Part shown: piece after piece, positions 15,114-24,327 of the stretch
Position numbering within the stretch: the stretch's first letter is position 1
Layout: each line of letters begins with the position of its first letter
Assembly: GCA_947494035.1 (NCBI GenBank)
Contig: CANLTN010000014.1
Span: 37,281 to 101,280, forward strand
Source: Pseudovibrio sp947494035
GTDB taxonomy: Bacteria > Pseudomonadota > Alphaproteobacteria > Rhizobiales > Stappiaceae
Length of the DNA: 64,000 nt
Reading direction: 5' to 3'
Made by a program: the position numbers and the translations under genes
Notes under the pieces: generated by a model
The model's database searches: none
What the model was told of the DNA's origin: nothing
Seen by the model: the letters and a program-made list of their open reading frames with translations, nothing else

Positions 15114-15761
15114 ATGGGAGCTGTTTCACAGGGTAACGAGCCTTCCATGGAGGATATCCTTAGCTCGATCCGCAAGATAATTTCGGATGACGAAGCGAGC
15201 GACGCTAAGCAAATGACAGATGATGTATTGAGTGAAGCGGACGCAAATCGTGAGTTGTCGCAGGACGATCTGGATAAACTCTTTGATGATGCGCCAGCGG
15301 CGATGGAGCCAGCTCCTGCACCTGAACCTGAAGAGGTGAAGGAAGAAGAGCGTGAAGTTCTGGAGCTGACGCAAAAAGAGAAGATTGACGAGCAATTCTC
15401 CCCGGTGAAAATGGTTGAAGGCCTTGCGGAAACGGCCGATGGGGGGGATGGCGATGTCGCCTTTATCGATCCGCTGGGACCGGAAGCGTTTGGATTGAGC
15501 AGTGCGGAACAGGACGATATTTTAGAGCCTGCTACTGCGCAAGATCCAATGGAAACACTTATCTCAAGCACTACGGATCAGGTTGTATCCAGTGCTTTTA
15601 ATGGTCTTGCCAACACGGTGCTGTCCAAGAACGCCCGTACGCTGGAAGACCTTGTGGCCGAGATGCTGCGCCCGATGCTGAAAGGCTGGCTCGACCAGCA
15701 TCTGCCGGGTGTGGTGGAGCGGCTTGTGCGCCAAGAGATCGACCGTATCTCGCGCAAATAA
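15114..15761 (+). CDS. popZ: PopZ-like polar organising protein (DUF2497)
   Basis: This 215-residue protein has the two conserved ends of the family: an N-terminal SMEDILSSIRKIISDD motif (residues about 10-26) and a C-terminal oligomerisation region with TLEDLVAEMLRPMLKGWLD, then LVRQEIDRISR. The middle is an acidic, Pro- and Glu-rich disordered linker, as in Caulobacter PopZ, where the protein forms a pole-localised matrix that anchors the ParB-parS complex and cell-cycle kinases. Placement directly upstream of valS is the usual alphaproteobacterial arrangement. The ATG at 15114 is the only sensible start, because the conserved N-terminal motif begins 11 residues in. Confidence 0.9.
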   Translation: MGAVSQGNEPSMEDILSSIRKIISDDEASDAKQMTDDVLSEADANRELSQDDLDKLFDDAPAAMEPAPAPEPEEVKEEEREVLELTQKEKIDEQFSPVKMVEGLAETADGGDGDVAFIDPLGPEAFGLSSAEQDDILEPATAQDPMETLISSTTDQVVSSAFNGLANTVLSKNARTLEDLVAEMLRPMLKGWLDQHLPGVVERLVRQEIDRISRK

Positions 15762-15770
15762 TCTTTCGGA

Positions 15771-15798
15771 TCAGAGGGGAGGCCAGCTCTCCTCTGAT
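15771..15798 (+). terminator. Hairpin after popZ
   Basis: An 11-bp stem (TCAGAGGGGAG paired with CTCTCCTCTGA, one mismatch) and a 5-nt loop start 10 bp after the popZ stop. There is no T tract, so it may be an attenuator or a transcript-stabilising hairpin ahead of valS, not an intrinsic terminator. Confidence 0.5.
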
Positions 15799-15969
15799 TA
15801 TCCGGAATCCATGACTCCCTTCGTGATAAACCTTAGTAAAACAGAGCTGCAGTGTGGGCGGTTTGGGTATTTGTCGCTCAAATGTGTCTGCAGGTGGCAT
15901 GAAAGGTTGACTTAGGCGGGTGCATCCGATTTACACCAGACAAACTCCATAAGTGGAAGAGCTTTAGGT

Positions 15970-18807
15970 ATGCTGGATAAAACATATGAGGCGGCCTCCG
16001 TTGAGCCGCGGATTTACGAAGCCTGGGAACAGGCAGGAGCCTTTAAGGCAGGTGCGGGCGCAGAAGATGGAGCTGCGACCTACTCGATCGTGATCCCGCC
16101 GCCAAACGTGACTGGCTCTTTGCATATGGGCCACGCTTTGAATAACACCCTGCAGGACATTATGGTTCGCTACCAGCGCATGCGCGGTCGCGACGTTCTG
16201 TGGCAGCCGGGTATGGACCACGCAGGTATCGCAACGCAGATGGTTGTTGAGCGCCAGATGGCTGCTGAGGGCGGTAATATGACCCGCCGCGACCTTGGCC
16301 GTGAAGCGTTTATCGAGCGTGTCTGGAAATGGAAAGGTGAATCCGGCGGGATGATCTTTAACCAGCTCAAGCGTCTTGGTGCGTCTTGTGACTGGTCCCG
16401 TGAGCGTTTCACCATGGATGAGGGCCTGTCAAAGGCCGTTCTGGAAGTCTTTGTTTCTCTTTACAAAGAGAACCTGATTTACAAGGACAAGCGCCTTGTG
16501 AACTGGGACCCTAAACTTCTGACTGCGATTTCCGATCTGGAAGTTGAGCAGAAGGAAATGCAGGGCAACATGTGGCATTTCCGCTATCCGTTGGCGGATG
16601 GTGTGACGTACGAGCACCCGATTGCGTTTGATGAAGACGGCAAGGCAACCGAGTTCGAGACCCGCGATTACATTGTAATTGCAACCACTCGCCCGGAAAC
16701 CATGCTGGGTGATACGGCTGTTATCGTGCATCCGGATGACGAGCGCTTTAAAGCGCTGCAGGGCAAAGATATTATTCTGCCGCTGGTTGGCCGCCGTATT
16801 CCGATTATTGCCGACGACTATGTTGATCTTGAAACCGGTACAGGCGCAATGAAAGTGACGCCTGCGCACGATTTCAATGACTTTGACATTGGTAAGCGTC
16901 ATGATCTGGCGCAGATCTCCATTATGGACCGAGAAGCCAATATCGTTCTGCGCGAAGCAGAAGGCTTTATGGATGGTCTGGAGCTGACTGACGAGCTGAG
17001 CAAGACACTTGAAACCCTTGAGGGTGTCGAGCGCTTTGAAGCACGCAAGCTGATCGTTTCCATGCTGGAAGAGCGCGGCCTTCTGGATGAGGTTGTTGAT
17101 CACCTCAACATGGTTCCGCATGGTGACCGTGGTGGTGTTCCGATTGAACCGATGCTGACCGACCAGTGGTATGTTGATGCCAAAACCATGGCGAAACCTG
17201 CGATTGCGTCTGTTCGCGAAGGTCGCACCAAGTTTGTGCCTGCCAACTGGGACAAAACTTATTACGAGTGGATGGAAAACATCCAGCCGTGGTGTATTTC
17301 CCGTCAGCTGTGGTGGGGACACCGTATCCCTGCGTGGTATGGCCTTGAGGGCAAGTTCTTCGTTGAAAAGAGCGAAGAAGAAGCGCTCGCAGCTGCTGCG
17401 GAGTTCTACGGCAAGCCTGTCAAGTTGATGGAGCAGAACGACGCTCTTGCCGCTCATGAGGCTGGTGAGGCTGACTTTGTTGCCATTTACCGTGATGAAG
17501 ATGTTCTGGACACCTGGTTCTCTTCCGCGTTGTGGCCGTTCTCTACCCTCGGCTGGCCGGATAAGACGCCTGAGCTTGCGCGCTATTACCCAACATCCGT
17601 TCTTGTGACCGGCTTTGACATCATCTTCTTCTGGGTTGCCCGCATGATGATGATGGGCAACCATTACATGAAGACCGAGCCATTCGACACGGTTTACATT
17701 CACGCCCTCGTTCGTGACGAGAAGGGCGCGAAGATGTCCAAGTCCAAGGGCAATGTGATTGATCCGCTGGCGCTGATTGAAGAATACAGTGCGGATGCGC
17801 TGCGCTTTACGCTTGCCGCAATGGCTGCGCAGGGCCGCGATATCAAGCTTGCAACATCCCGTGTTGCTGGTTACCGCAACTTTACAACCAAGCTCTGGAA
17901 CGTTTGCCGCTTTGCGGAAATGAACGAGTGTCATGCGGTTGAAGGCTTCGATCCGGCGCTGGTCAAGCAGACCGTGAACCGCTGGATTGTGACCGAGACC
18001 AGCCGCGCCATTCGCGAAGTTTCTGATGCGATTGATACCTACCGCTTTAACGATGCGGCTGGTGGAGCTTACCGCTTTGTCTGGAATACCTTCTGTGACT
18101 GGTACGTTGAGCTGACCAAGCCTATCTTCTACAGCGATGATGAAGCGGCGAAGGAAGAAGTTCGTGCGACCACTGCTTGGGTTCGTGACGAGATCCTGAA
18201 GCTTTTGCATCCGTTCATGCCGTTCATCACCGAAGAGCTGTGGAACCGCACGGTTGAAGATGGTGAGAACAAGCGTGAGAAACTTCTGGCGCTGTCTTCC
18301 TGGCCAACTCCGATTGGTGAAGATGAGGAAGCTGCTGCGGAGATCAACTGGCTGATCGATATGATTGTTCAGATCCGCTCTGTACGTTCTGAAATGAACG
18401 TTCCAGCTGGTGCGAAGGTTCCTGTTGTTCTTTGTGGTGCTTCTGATCAGACCAAGGCTCGTTTGGAAATCCACGAGGCGGCGATTATCAAGAACGCTCG
18501 CGCTGAGAACGTGACCACTGCTGACGAAATCCCGCAGGGTTCTGCTCAGATCGTAGTTGGTGAAGCGACCGTTTGTCTGCCGCTGGCTGGCGTTATCGAT
18601 CTGGACGCGGAAAAGGCTCGTCTTGGCAAGTCTTTGGACAAGATTGTTGGTGAACTCACCAAGATCTCCAAGAAGCTGGAAAACGAACGCTTCCTTGCAA
18701 AAGCGCCGGAAGATGTTGTTGCGGCTGAGAAAGAAAAAGTGGTTGAGCTTGCCGAGCGCAAAGAGAAGATGACCGAGGCTCTTGATCGCCTCGCAGCTCT
18801 TGGCTAA
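15970..18807 (+). CDS. valS: Valyl-tRNA synthetase
   Basis: This 945-residue class Ia synthetase charges tRNA-Val with valine and edits threonine. The catalytic HIGH-type motif is in PPNVTGSLHMGHALN (His around residue 51), and KMSKS is at about 588-592. The editing domain lies between them (TTRPETMLGDTAVIVHPDD). The C-terminal part contains the anticodon-binding helices and a coiled-coil tail (residues about 880-940) with alternating Leu, Lys and Glu. Length is normal for bacteria. A bidirectional terminator separates it from the convergent mscS-type gene. Two tRNA-Val(TAC) genes are present later in this window. Confidence 0.98.
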   Translation: MLDKTYEAASVEPRIYEAWEQAGAFKAGAGAEDGAATYSIVIPPPNVTGSLHMGHALNNTLQDIMVRYQRMRGRDVLWQPGMDHAGIATQMVVERQMAAEGGNMTRRDLGREAFIERVWKWKGESGGMIFNQLKRLGASCDWSRERFTMDEGLSKAVLEVFVSLYKENLIYKDKRLVNWDPKLLTAISDLEVEQKEMQGNMWHFRYPLADGVTYEHPIAFDEDGKATEFETRDYIVIATTRPETMLGDTAVIVHPDDERFKALQGKDIILPLVGRRIPIIADDYVDLETGTGAMKVTPAHDFNDFDIGKRHDLAQISIMDREANIVLREAEGFMDGLELTDELSKTLETLEGVERFEARKLIVSMLEERGLLDEVVDHLNMVPHGDRGGVPIEPMLTDQWYVDAKTMAKPAIASVREGRTKFVPANWDKTYYEWMENIQPWCISRQLWWGHRIPAWYGLEGKFFVEKSEEEALAAAAEFYGKPVKLMEQNDALAAHEAGEADFVAIYRDEDVLDTWFSSALWPFSTLGWPDKTPELARYYPTSVLVTGFDIIFFWVARMMMMGNHYMKTEPFDTVYIHALVRDEKGAKMSKSKGNVIDPLALIEEYSADALRFTLAAMAAQGRDIKLATSRVAGYRNFTTKLWNVCRFAEMNECHAVEGFDPALVKQTVNRWIVTETSRAIREVSDAIDTYRFNDAAGGAYRFVWNTFCDWYVELTKPIFYSDDEAAKEEVRATTAWVRDEILKLLHPFMPFITEELWNRTVEDGENKREKLLALSSWPTPIGEDEEAAAEINWLIDMIVQIRSVRSEMNVPAGAKVPVVLCGASDQTKARLEIHEAAIIKNARAENVTTADEIPQGSAQIVVGEATVCLPLAGVIDLDAEKARLGKSLDKIVGELTKISKKLENERFLAKAPEDVVAAEKEKVVELAERKEKMTEALDRLAALG

Positions 18808-18833
18808 GGCTTTTCGCTCATTCGGATACTAAT

Positions 18834-18862
18834 AAAACGCGGCTCTTCGGGGCCGCGTTTTT
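18834..18862. terminator. Bidirectional terminator between valS and the MscS gene
   Basis: The 10-bp stem AAAACGCGGC / GCCGCGTTTT with an 8-nt loop is flanked by A and T runs on either side, so it can end both convergent transcripts. Its right arm touches the stop codon of the leftward gene. Confidence 0.88.
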
Positions 18863-20861
18863 ATTTGGCCGTCTTCGGTTTTACAGCTTTTGCCTTTGTT
18901 GGCTTTGACTTTTGCTTGGATTTGGCCTTGGAGCCGGACTTTTGCGGCTCCTTGCTCTGTGGTTCGCTCATGGCTTTGTCATAGGTGGCGATGAAGGGGT
19001 GAGCGACTTCGATATCTTCCTTTGAAATGAGTTTGAGCGTGCGAAGAAGGATATCCTGCTTCATGGTGTGGTACTCACCACGTGTTGAAGCCTGCACGCT
19101 GTCTTCTACCTTTAAGGTGATGCCAATTTCATTATTCCTCTCAAACCGAACCTTCGCGCCGTCAGACAGGGACAGGGGGTAGGCTGCAAGCATCTGTTTT
19201 ATCTTAGTGATAAGTGTTTCCAGTTTCTGCGTGCTTGTATCGTACTTGAGTACAAACCTGAGAACGACGCGAAAATGATCTTTCATGGTGAGGTTCATGA
19301 AGTTCATCTTGGCAAGGTCTGCATTGGGAATGGTGACAAGCGTTCTGTCCGTGGTTCTGATGCGTGTTGAACGCAATCCGATGGAGACAACGTGCCCGCG
19401 GACATTGTTGAACTCGCAGTAGTCACCTACATGGACAATGCCGTCTGCATACAAAATGAGGCCGCCAATCAGGTTCTCCAGTGTCGGCTGGGCAGCAAGG
19501 GCGATCGCGAGGCCGCCTACACTGATACCGGCAATGATGCCATAGAGTGGGATGTTCAGACGGGTTGCGCCATAGGTGAGCAGGATCAGGGCGCACAAGG
19601 TGGCGACGAGCTGTGTTGCTGTGCGAATGAGGCTGCTGTCAATGGAGGCAACGGGGTGATCGCGTAACAGCACCAGCTCGCTCAGCAGGCGGAGCACTTT
19701 GTAGATGATGATCGCAGAACCGATCCAGACCAGTGTTTCTATCGTCAGGTCATACACCTGAAGCGTCTGGCCTCCAATATTGATCTGATTGTCCGCCAGA
19801 TAGCGCAGGAAGATCAGCGCACCCACAATCACCACGGCACTGATGATGTTGATCAGCTGGCGTATGAAGGGTTTGTTGCGATTGGATAAGCGGTGCATGC
19901 GGCTTACAAACAGCAGCGTCAGAACAAGGACGCCGACAGTTACGACAATCAACGCAATCCATTGCCAAACTGCTTGCCCGTACACAATCCCAAGCAACCA
20001 TTCGGGCTGTTGCTCGATCAATGAGAACCATGCAGGAGGAAGCAGCTGTCCCGGGCTGGAGGCATAGAAAAGATAGAGGTCTTTGTTCAGGCTGGACTGG
20101 GACGGAAGGTCTTTGACATCCTGATAGAACTCCGGGATACGATCCACGGTTTCGGCTGAGAAGAGATACTCTCCCTGATCTGGACCCTCTTGCACTCTGG
20201 TTAGCGTGATCTGGGTAAAGGGAATTGTCCAGCTGTCTTTCTGGTTGGTCTGGTTGAAGTCATAGGTTCCAGCAGCCGTTCCAGGGATGTCTTGCAGCGG
20301 TGGGAGCGGGATGCGGTTCAGTATCTCCTTCAGCTGCAGGGCCAGCTCCAGTGATGTTTGCTGGCGGGTGGCGCTGGGAACGCTGGAAAGATCGAAAACG
20401 CCTCTTGCCCGTTCAAGCAGGATTTCGGCTATGCGGATTTTCTCGTGAATCCGATTTTGATCCTCGCCCATGCCCAGAACGTCCATGGAGAACGCTCCCA
20501 TGCCGGTGCTTTCCTCGTAGGCTTCGAGAATGAGCTGATTGGCTTCTTCCATGATCTCCAGAAAGCTCTGAAGGGTCGCTCTGGGTGAGCTGGTATCGGC
20601 GGGTGCCAGTGGGAATAAGCTGATGAGATCTTCGGCATCAAACGCCATGAGCGGCATGGCGGGCTTGTACAAACCATCCGGCGTTGTGCTGCTGGGATTT
20701 TGGAATGCTGGTTTCTCTTCGGGTGCCTTCAGGATCTGTTTTTGCTGCTGCTTGATGAATTTTTTATAGAGATTTTGCGCTGGTGCCTGAGTAGGGAGTG
20801 CGATTGACATAAGAACGCAGATTAACGCAAAAAAACGCGTTATATCCCATAAATAACGCAT
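18861..20861 (-). CDS. MscS-family mechanosensitive channel, large periplasmic type
   Basis: This is a 666-residue protein. A signal peptide (YLWDITRFFALICVLMSIAL, cleaved near APAQ) is followed by a periplasmic domain of about 300 residues, then several membrane helices, then the MscS core. The pore-lining helix is GISVGGLAIALAAQPTLENL and the beta domain includes ADGIVHVGDYCEF and RSTRIRTTDRTLVTIPNADL. The C-terminus is a Lys- and Pro-rich tail. MscS proteins release solutes upon osmotic downshock; versions with extra N-terminal domains respond to other cues. The start at 20861 is chosen because it gives a proper signal peptide; upstream in-frame ATGs would add a Pro-rich stretch. No clear ribosome site is visible for any start. 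Confidence 0.85.
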   Translation of the reverse strand: MRYLWDITRFFALICVLMSIALPTQAPAQNLYKKFIKQQQKQILKAPEEKPAFQNPSSTTPDGLYKPAMPLMAFDAEDLISLFPLAPADTSSPRATLQSFLEIMEEANQLILEAYEESTGMGAFSMDVLGMGEDQNRIHEKIRIAEILLERARGVFDLSSVPSATRQQTSLELALQLKEILNRIPLPPLQDIPGTAAGTYDFNQTNQKDSWTIPFTQITLTRVQEGPDQGEYLFSAETVDRIPEFYQDVKDLPSQSSLNKDLYLFYASSPGQLLPPAWFSLIEQQPEWLLGIVYGQAVWQWIALIVVTVGVLVLTLLFVSRMHRLSNRNKPFIRQLINIISAVVIVGALIFLRYLADNQINIGGQTLQVYDLTIETLVWIGSAIIIYKVLRLLSELVLLRDHPVASIDSSLIRTATQLVATLCALILLTYGATRLNIPLYGIIAGISVGGLAIALAAQPTLENLIGGLILYADGIVHVGDYCEFNNVRGHVVSIGLRSTRIRTTDRTLVTIPNADLAKMNFMNLTMKDHFRVVLRFVLKYDTSTQKLETLITKIKQMLAAYPLSLSDGAKVRFERNNEIGITLKVEDSVQASTRGEYHTMKQDILLRTLKLISKEDIEVAHPFIATYDKAMSEPQSKEPQKSGSKAKSKQKSKPTKAKAVKPKTAK

Positions 20862-21200
20862 AATCGCGCAATTTGGACGCAAGGTATCTGGTGCCGGGCT
20901 TTGCGGGGGAGTGAAGGGTGATGGTTGCCTTATTTGCATAAAGATCCCGGTTCTGGACATTTTTCAGTGTTATGAAACCAGCCACACACGAGGATTTGGA
21001 CAATTGATAGCTTGTGATTTGAGTAAAATTTGCAAGGTGTCGGTCCCAAGTTGCGTGACATCTGAGCAACGCCTGTGGGTTAGCGGAGATTCCTCAGGGT
21101 TTGCCGCTTGTTTGCCTCGTTCTTGCCTTTTCCCCGTAGCATTCCAGTGCTAAGCCCTTTAATGCTCGGGCGATTGAATCATTAGCTGCTGGAAAGTTTT
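20862..21200. other. Intergenic region between divergent mscS and DUF2155 genes
   Basis: About 340 nt expected to hold two divergent promoters. I see no strong palindromes, RNA gene or additional reading frame that I would support. Confidence 0.4.
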
Positions 21201-21746
21201 ATGGGTTTTACAATACGTAGATATCTTGGGCGTGCTGCATCTTGCGCACTTGCTGCGTTGATTGGTGGGGTTGCGTTTGGATCGCCTTTACAAGCTCAGA
21301 CGCCAATTCAGAACCCGGTTGCAGTGTTCAAGGGACTCGACAAGATCACCGGCCGCGTTACCACCTTTGATGTTTATATTGACGAGACTGTTCAGTTTGG
21401 CGCGCTGCAGGTGACACCCCGTGTATGTAATTCACGTCCTCTGACTGAAGCCTCGCAAACCACTGCGTTTATTGAGGTTGATGAGCTTACGCTGGACAGC
21501 AAAGTCCGCCGGATCTTCAGTGGCTGGATGTTTGCAAGTAATCCGGGTGTGCATGCTGTTGAGCACAGCGTTTACGACATCTGGCTGATCAACTGTAAGA
21601 CGTCCACCTCGGTTCCTCCACCAGAGGGATACGCAGGTCCAGCTGTTGAGATCGTCCCTGAAGAAGATGAGCTGGCTGGCAATGATTTTGTTTCTTCAGG
21701 TGAAATTCCAGTCCCACGACCGAAGGTTCTTGCAACCTTGAATTAA
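21201..21746 (+). CDS. DUF2155 domain-containing secreted protein
   Basis: This 181-residue protein has a signal peptide: an N-terminal RRYLGR basic patch, a hydrophobic segment rich in Ala and Leu, and likely cleavage after LQAQ near residue 33. The conserved core reads GLDKITGRVTTFDVYIDETV, then FGALQVTPRVCNSRP and FSGWMFASNPGVHAVEHSVY, followed by DIWLINC. This is the alphaproteobacterial DUF2155 family of unknown function; members usually lie near aat, accC and similar genes, as here. Two cysteines (in RVCNS and LINCK) could form a disulfide in the periplasm. The C-terminal 40 residues are acidic and probably disordered. Confidence 0.88.
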   Translation: MGFTIRRYLGRAASCALAALIGGVAFGSPLQAQTPIQNPVAVFKGLDKITGRVTTFDVYIDETVQFGALQVTPRVCNSRPLTEASQTTAFIEVDELTLDSKVRRIFSGWMFASNPGVHAVEHSVYDIWLINCKTSTSVPPPEGYAGPAVEIVPEEDELAGNDFVSSGEIPVPRPKVLATLN

Positions 21747-21753
21747 TGCGATG

Positions 21754-21780
21754 CGCCTCTTAGGAGGGGCCGTTTTTTTT
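21754..21780 (+). terminator. Terminator after the DUF2155 gene
   Basis: A short GC-rich hairpin (GCCTC / GAGGGGC with a small loop) is followed by eight Ts. It overlaps the 3' end of the convergent aat gene. Confidence 0.65.
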
Positions 21781-22446
21781 GCCGCGTGGCGGTCGCATAT
21801 CCTCGATGATTTGCAACAGTAATTTGCCCGAGGTTTCCTGCGGTAAGGCGTTGAAATCCCCGAGATGCTTCAGTGCGTTTTCGAGAAGTTTGCCATAGTG
21901 CTCTTTTGTGACTTCTGTCGCGCCGAACTGTTCCAGATGTTCTGTTTGAAACTGGGCATCCAGCAACTTGTAGTGCCCGTAGAGCAATCGGCCATAAAGA
22001 TGCACGAGCGCTACCTTGGAGGCATCACGCTGCGTTGAGAACATGCTCTCGCCAAAGAAGGCCCCGCCTAGGGAGACGCCGTAAAGCCCGCCTACCAGTT
22101 CCTCATTGGCGTTATAGACTTCAATTGTGTGGCAGAACCCCATTGCGAATAGCTCGGTGTAGAGCTTTTTGAGTTCCGCGTTGATCCAGGTTTCCTTGCG
22201 CTCAGCTGTAATGTTTGCGCAATGGGAAAGGACGCCTTTGAAGTCGCAGGAGGCCCGCACGATAAACTTGTCGGAGCGCACGGTTCTTGCGAGGCGTTTG
22301 GGGATATGAAATGAATCGAGCGGCAAGATGCCTCGCCGCTCGGGATCTATCCAGAAAAGCTCAGTAGAGCCAGCAGTCTCGGCCATTGGAAAGACACCAC
22401 AAGCGTATGCTTTGAGCAGAATTTCCGGGGTAATCTGAAACTGCAT
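21760..22446 (-). CDS. aat: Leucyl/phenylalanyl-tRNA-protein transferase
   Basis: This 228-residue enzyme transfers Leu or Phe from aminoacyl-tRNA to the N-terminal Arg or Lys of proteins, marking them for ClpAP by the N-end rule. Typical blocks are ILLKAYACGVFPMAE, FWIDPERRGILPLDSFHIPKRLA, then GFCHTIEVYN and ELVGGLYGVSLGGAFFGESM, followed by FSTQRDASKVAL. I use the Met at 22446; the open frame extends further upstream but that portion is only the out-of-frame shadow of accC. It is the last gene of an accB-accC-aat group, a common alphaproteobacterial arrangement; the gap to accC is 31 bp. Confidence 0.95.
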   Translation of the reverse strand: MQFQITPEILLKAYACGVFPMAETAGSTELFWIDPERRGILPLDSFHIPKRLARTVRSDKFIVRASCDFKGVLSHCANITAERKETWINAELKKLYTELFAMGFCHTIEVYNANEELVGGLYGVSLGGAFFGESMFSTQRDASKVALVHLYGRLLYGHYKLLDAQFQTEHLEQFGATEVTKEHYGKLLENALKHLGDFNALPQETSGKLLLQIIEDMRPPRGKKNGPS

Positions 22447-22477
22447 GGGCGACTGCTGCTGACCTCTCTGGATCTCC

Positions 22478-23845
22478 TTAGTCTTCTTCGGCGGTCTGTG
22501 CTGCGATATGCGCTTCCAGGAACTTTTCCAGCCAATGGATATCATAGGCGCCGTTGGCGATATCCTGATTGTCCAGAAGCTCAGAGAAGAGCGGCACAGT
22601 TGTGTTGATGCCATCAACCACAAACTCGCTCAGAGCACGACGCAGACGCATCATACATTCCACGCGGGTGCGGCCATGAACGATCAACTTACCGATCAGG
22701 CTGTCATAGTGCGGAGGAATTTTGTAGCCCTGATAAACGCCGGAATCCACGCGCACGCCCAGACCGCCCGGTGGGTGGTAGTAGGTGATTGTGCCCGGAG
22801 ATGGCGCAAAGGTCAGCGGATGTTCTGCGTTGATACGGCACTCGATAGCATGGCCGGTAAAGCGCACATCTTCCTGATTGATTGAAAGGGTGGAACCTCC
22901 AGCGATGCGGATTTGCTCAATCACGAGATCGATGCCGGTTACCATTTCAGTCACAGGGTGTTCCACCTGCAAACGGGTGTTCATTTCGATGAAATAGAAC
23001 TCGCCGTTTTCATAGAGAAATTCGATGGTGCCTGCACCGCGATACTTGAGCTTACGCATTGCGTCCGCACAGACTTCGCCGATTTCCTGACGCTGCTCTT
23101 CGTTCAGAGCAGGGGAAGGACACTCTTCAAATACCTTCTGGTGGCGGCGCTGCAAGGAACAGTCGCGTTCACCAAGGTGAATTGCGTTGCCCTGACCGTC
23201 GCCCAGAACCTGCACCTCGATGTGGCGTGGTTTGCCGAGGTACTTTTCCATATACAGTGCATCATCGCCGAAGGCTGCTTTGGATTCGGAGCGCGCGGTA
23301 GAGATCGCGGTGTCCAGATCTTCTGCAGTCTTTGCGACCTTCATGCCGCGACCGCCGCCGCCTGCAGCAGCTTTTACGAGAACCGGATAGCCGATTTCGC
23401 TCGCGATTGCATGGACGTCATCTTCAGGCGTGATGCCACCATCAGAACCCGGCACAACTGGAATGCCCAATTCTTTTGCCGTGGTCTTTGCCTGAATCTT
23501 GTCGCCCATCACGCGAATGTGCTCAGAGGTAGGGCCGATGAAGGTGATTCCGTGTGCTTCGAGAATTTCCGCGAAGCGGGCATTCTCGGAGAGGAAACCA
23601 TAGCCAGGGTGCACAGCGTCGGCGCCAGTGATTTCACAGGCAGCCAGAATTTGCGGAATATTGAGATAGCTGTCGCGCGCGACTGGCGGTCCAATACATA
23701 CGCTTTCATCAGCCAGGCGCACGTGCATTGCGTCTTCGTCGGCAGTAGAGTGGACCGCTACAGTGCGGATGCCAAGCTCTTTACAGGCACGAAGGATGCG
23801 GAGTGCGATCTCGCCGCGGTTTGCGATGAGGATCTTGGAGAACAT
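22478..23845 (-). CDS. accC: Acetyl-CoA carboxylase, biotin carboxylase subunit
   Basis: At 455 residues it carboxylates biotin on AccB using ATP and bicarbonate, the first half of malonyl-CoA synthesis. It starts MFSKILIANRGEIALRILRA, the biotin carboxylase N-domain. The ATP-grasp glycine loop is KAAAGGGGRGMKV, and the active-site block is FYFIEMNTRLQVEHPVTE. The C-terminal domain contains HAIECRINAEHP and GVYQGYKIPPHYDSLIGK. The length is standard. It lies 14 bp downstream of accB, so both subunits are made together. Confidence 0.98.
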   Translation of the reverse strand: MFSKILIANRGEIALRILRACKELGIRTVAVHSTADEDAMHVRLADESVCIGPPVARDSYLNIPQILAACEITGADAVHPGYGFLSENARFAEILEAHGITFIGPTSEHIRVMGDKIQAKTTAKELGIPVVPGSDGGITPEDDVHAIASEIGYPVLVKAAAGGGGRGMKVAKTAEDLDTAISTARSESKAAFGDDALYMEKYLGKPRHIEVQVLGDGQGNAIHLGERDCSLQRRHQKVFEECPSPALNEEQRQEIGEVCADAMRKLKYRGAGTIEFLYENGEFYFIEMNTRLQVEHPVTEMVTGIDLVIEQIRIAGGSTLSINQEDVRFTGHAIECRINAEHPLTFAPSPGTITYYHPPGGLGVRVDSGVYQGYKIPPHYDSLIGKLIVHGRTRVECMMRLRRALSEFVVDGINTTVPLFSELLDNQDIANGAYDIHWLEKFLEAHIAAQTAEED

Positions 23846-23859
23846 AGAGACTTCGCCTG

Positions 23860-24327
23860 TTATTCGATGATGATAAGTGGTTCGCCGAACTCTACTGGCT
23901 GACCGTCTTCAACCAGGATCGCGGTAATGGTACCTGACTTTGGTGAAGGGATCTGGTTCATGGTTTTCATTGCTTCCACGATCAGAATTGTGTCGCCCTT
24001 CTTGATGGACTTGCCGACTTCAATGAAAGCCGAGGCACCTGGCTCTGGAGCAAGGTATGCAGTGCCAACCATTGGAGAGGTCACGGCGCCCGGATGATCT
24101 GCGGGATTAGCAGAAACTGCGATTTCTACAGGCGCAGGTGCTGGAGCTGCGGCTGGTGCAGCAACCGGGGCAGGAGCCACTGGGGCTGCCGCATTAATTG
24201 TCAGCTGACGAGCGACACGAACACGGAGATCTTTGTGTTCTACCTCGATTTCGGTCAGGTTGGTTTCGTCCAGCATAGTTGCGAGCTGGCGGATCAGTTC
24301 CTGATCAAACTTAGTTTCTTTCGTCAT
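23860..24327 (-). CDS. accB: Acetyl-CoA carboxylase, biotin carboxyl carrier protein
   Basis: This 155-residue protein has three parts: an N-terminal dimerisation helix region (FDQELIRQLATMLDETNLTE), an Ala/Pro-rich flexible linker (residues about 60-90), and a C-terminal biotinyl domain. The biotin attachment lysine is in IVEAMKTMNQI, 35 residues before the C-terminus, as in all BCCPs. The thumb loop typical of AccB is present ahead of it (SPMVGTAYLAPEPGASAF). The start at 24327 is chosen for its distance from a GGA site; an in-frame ATG at 24336 would add three residues. Confidence 0.96.
   Translation of the reverse strand: MTKETKFDQELIRQLATMLDETNLTEIEVEHKDLRVRVARQLTINAAAPVAPAPVAAPAAAPAPAPVEIAVSANPADHPGAVTSPMVGTAYLAPEPGASAFIEVGKSIKKGDTILIVEAMKTMNQIPSPKSGTITAILVEDGQPVEFGEPLIIIE

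Noticed and set aside
16429..18474. 681-codon open frame antisense to valS
   Set aside because: It lies wholly inside a clear valyl-tRNA synthetase gene, is rich in His, Arg and Asn as expected from reverse reading, and has no family features. Similar antisense frames opposite mrcA (35010-36551), lon (56984-58585) and rne (28578-29438) were rejected for the same reason.
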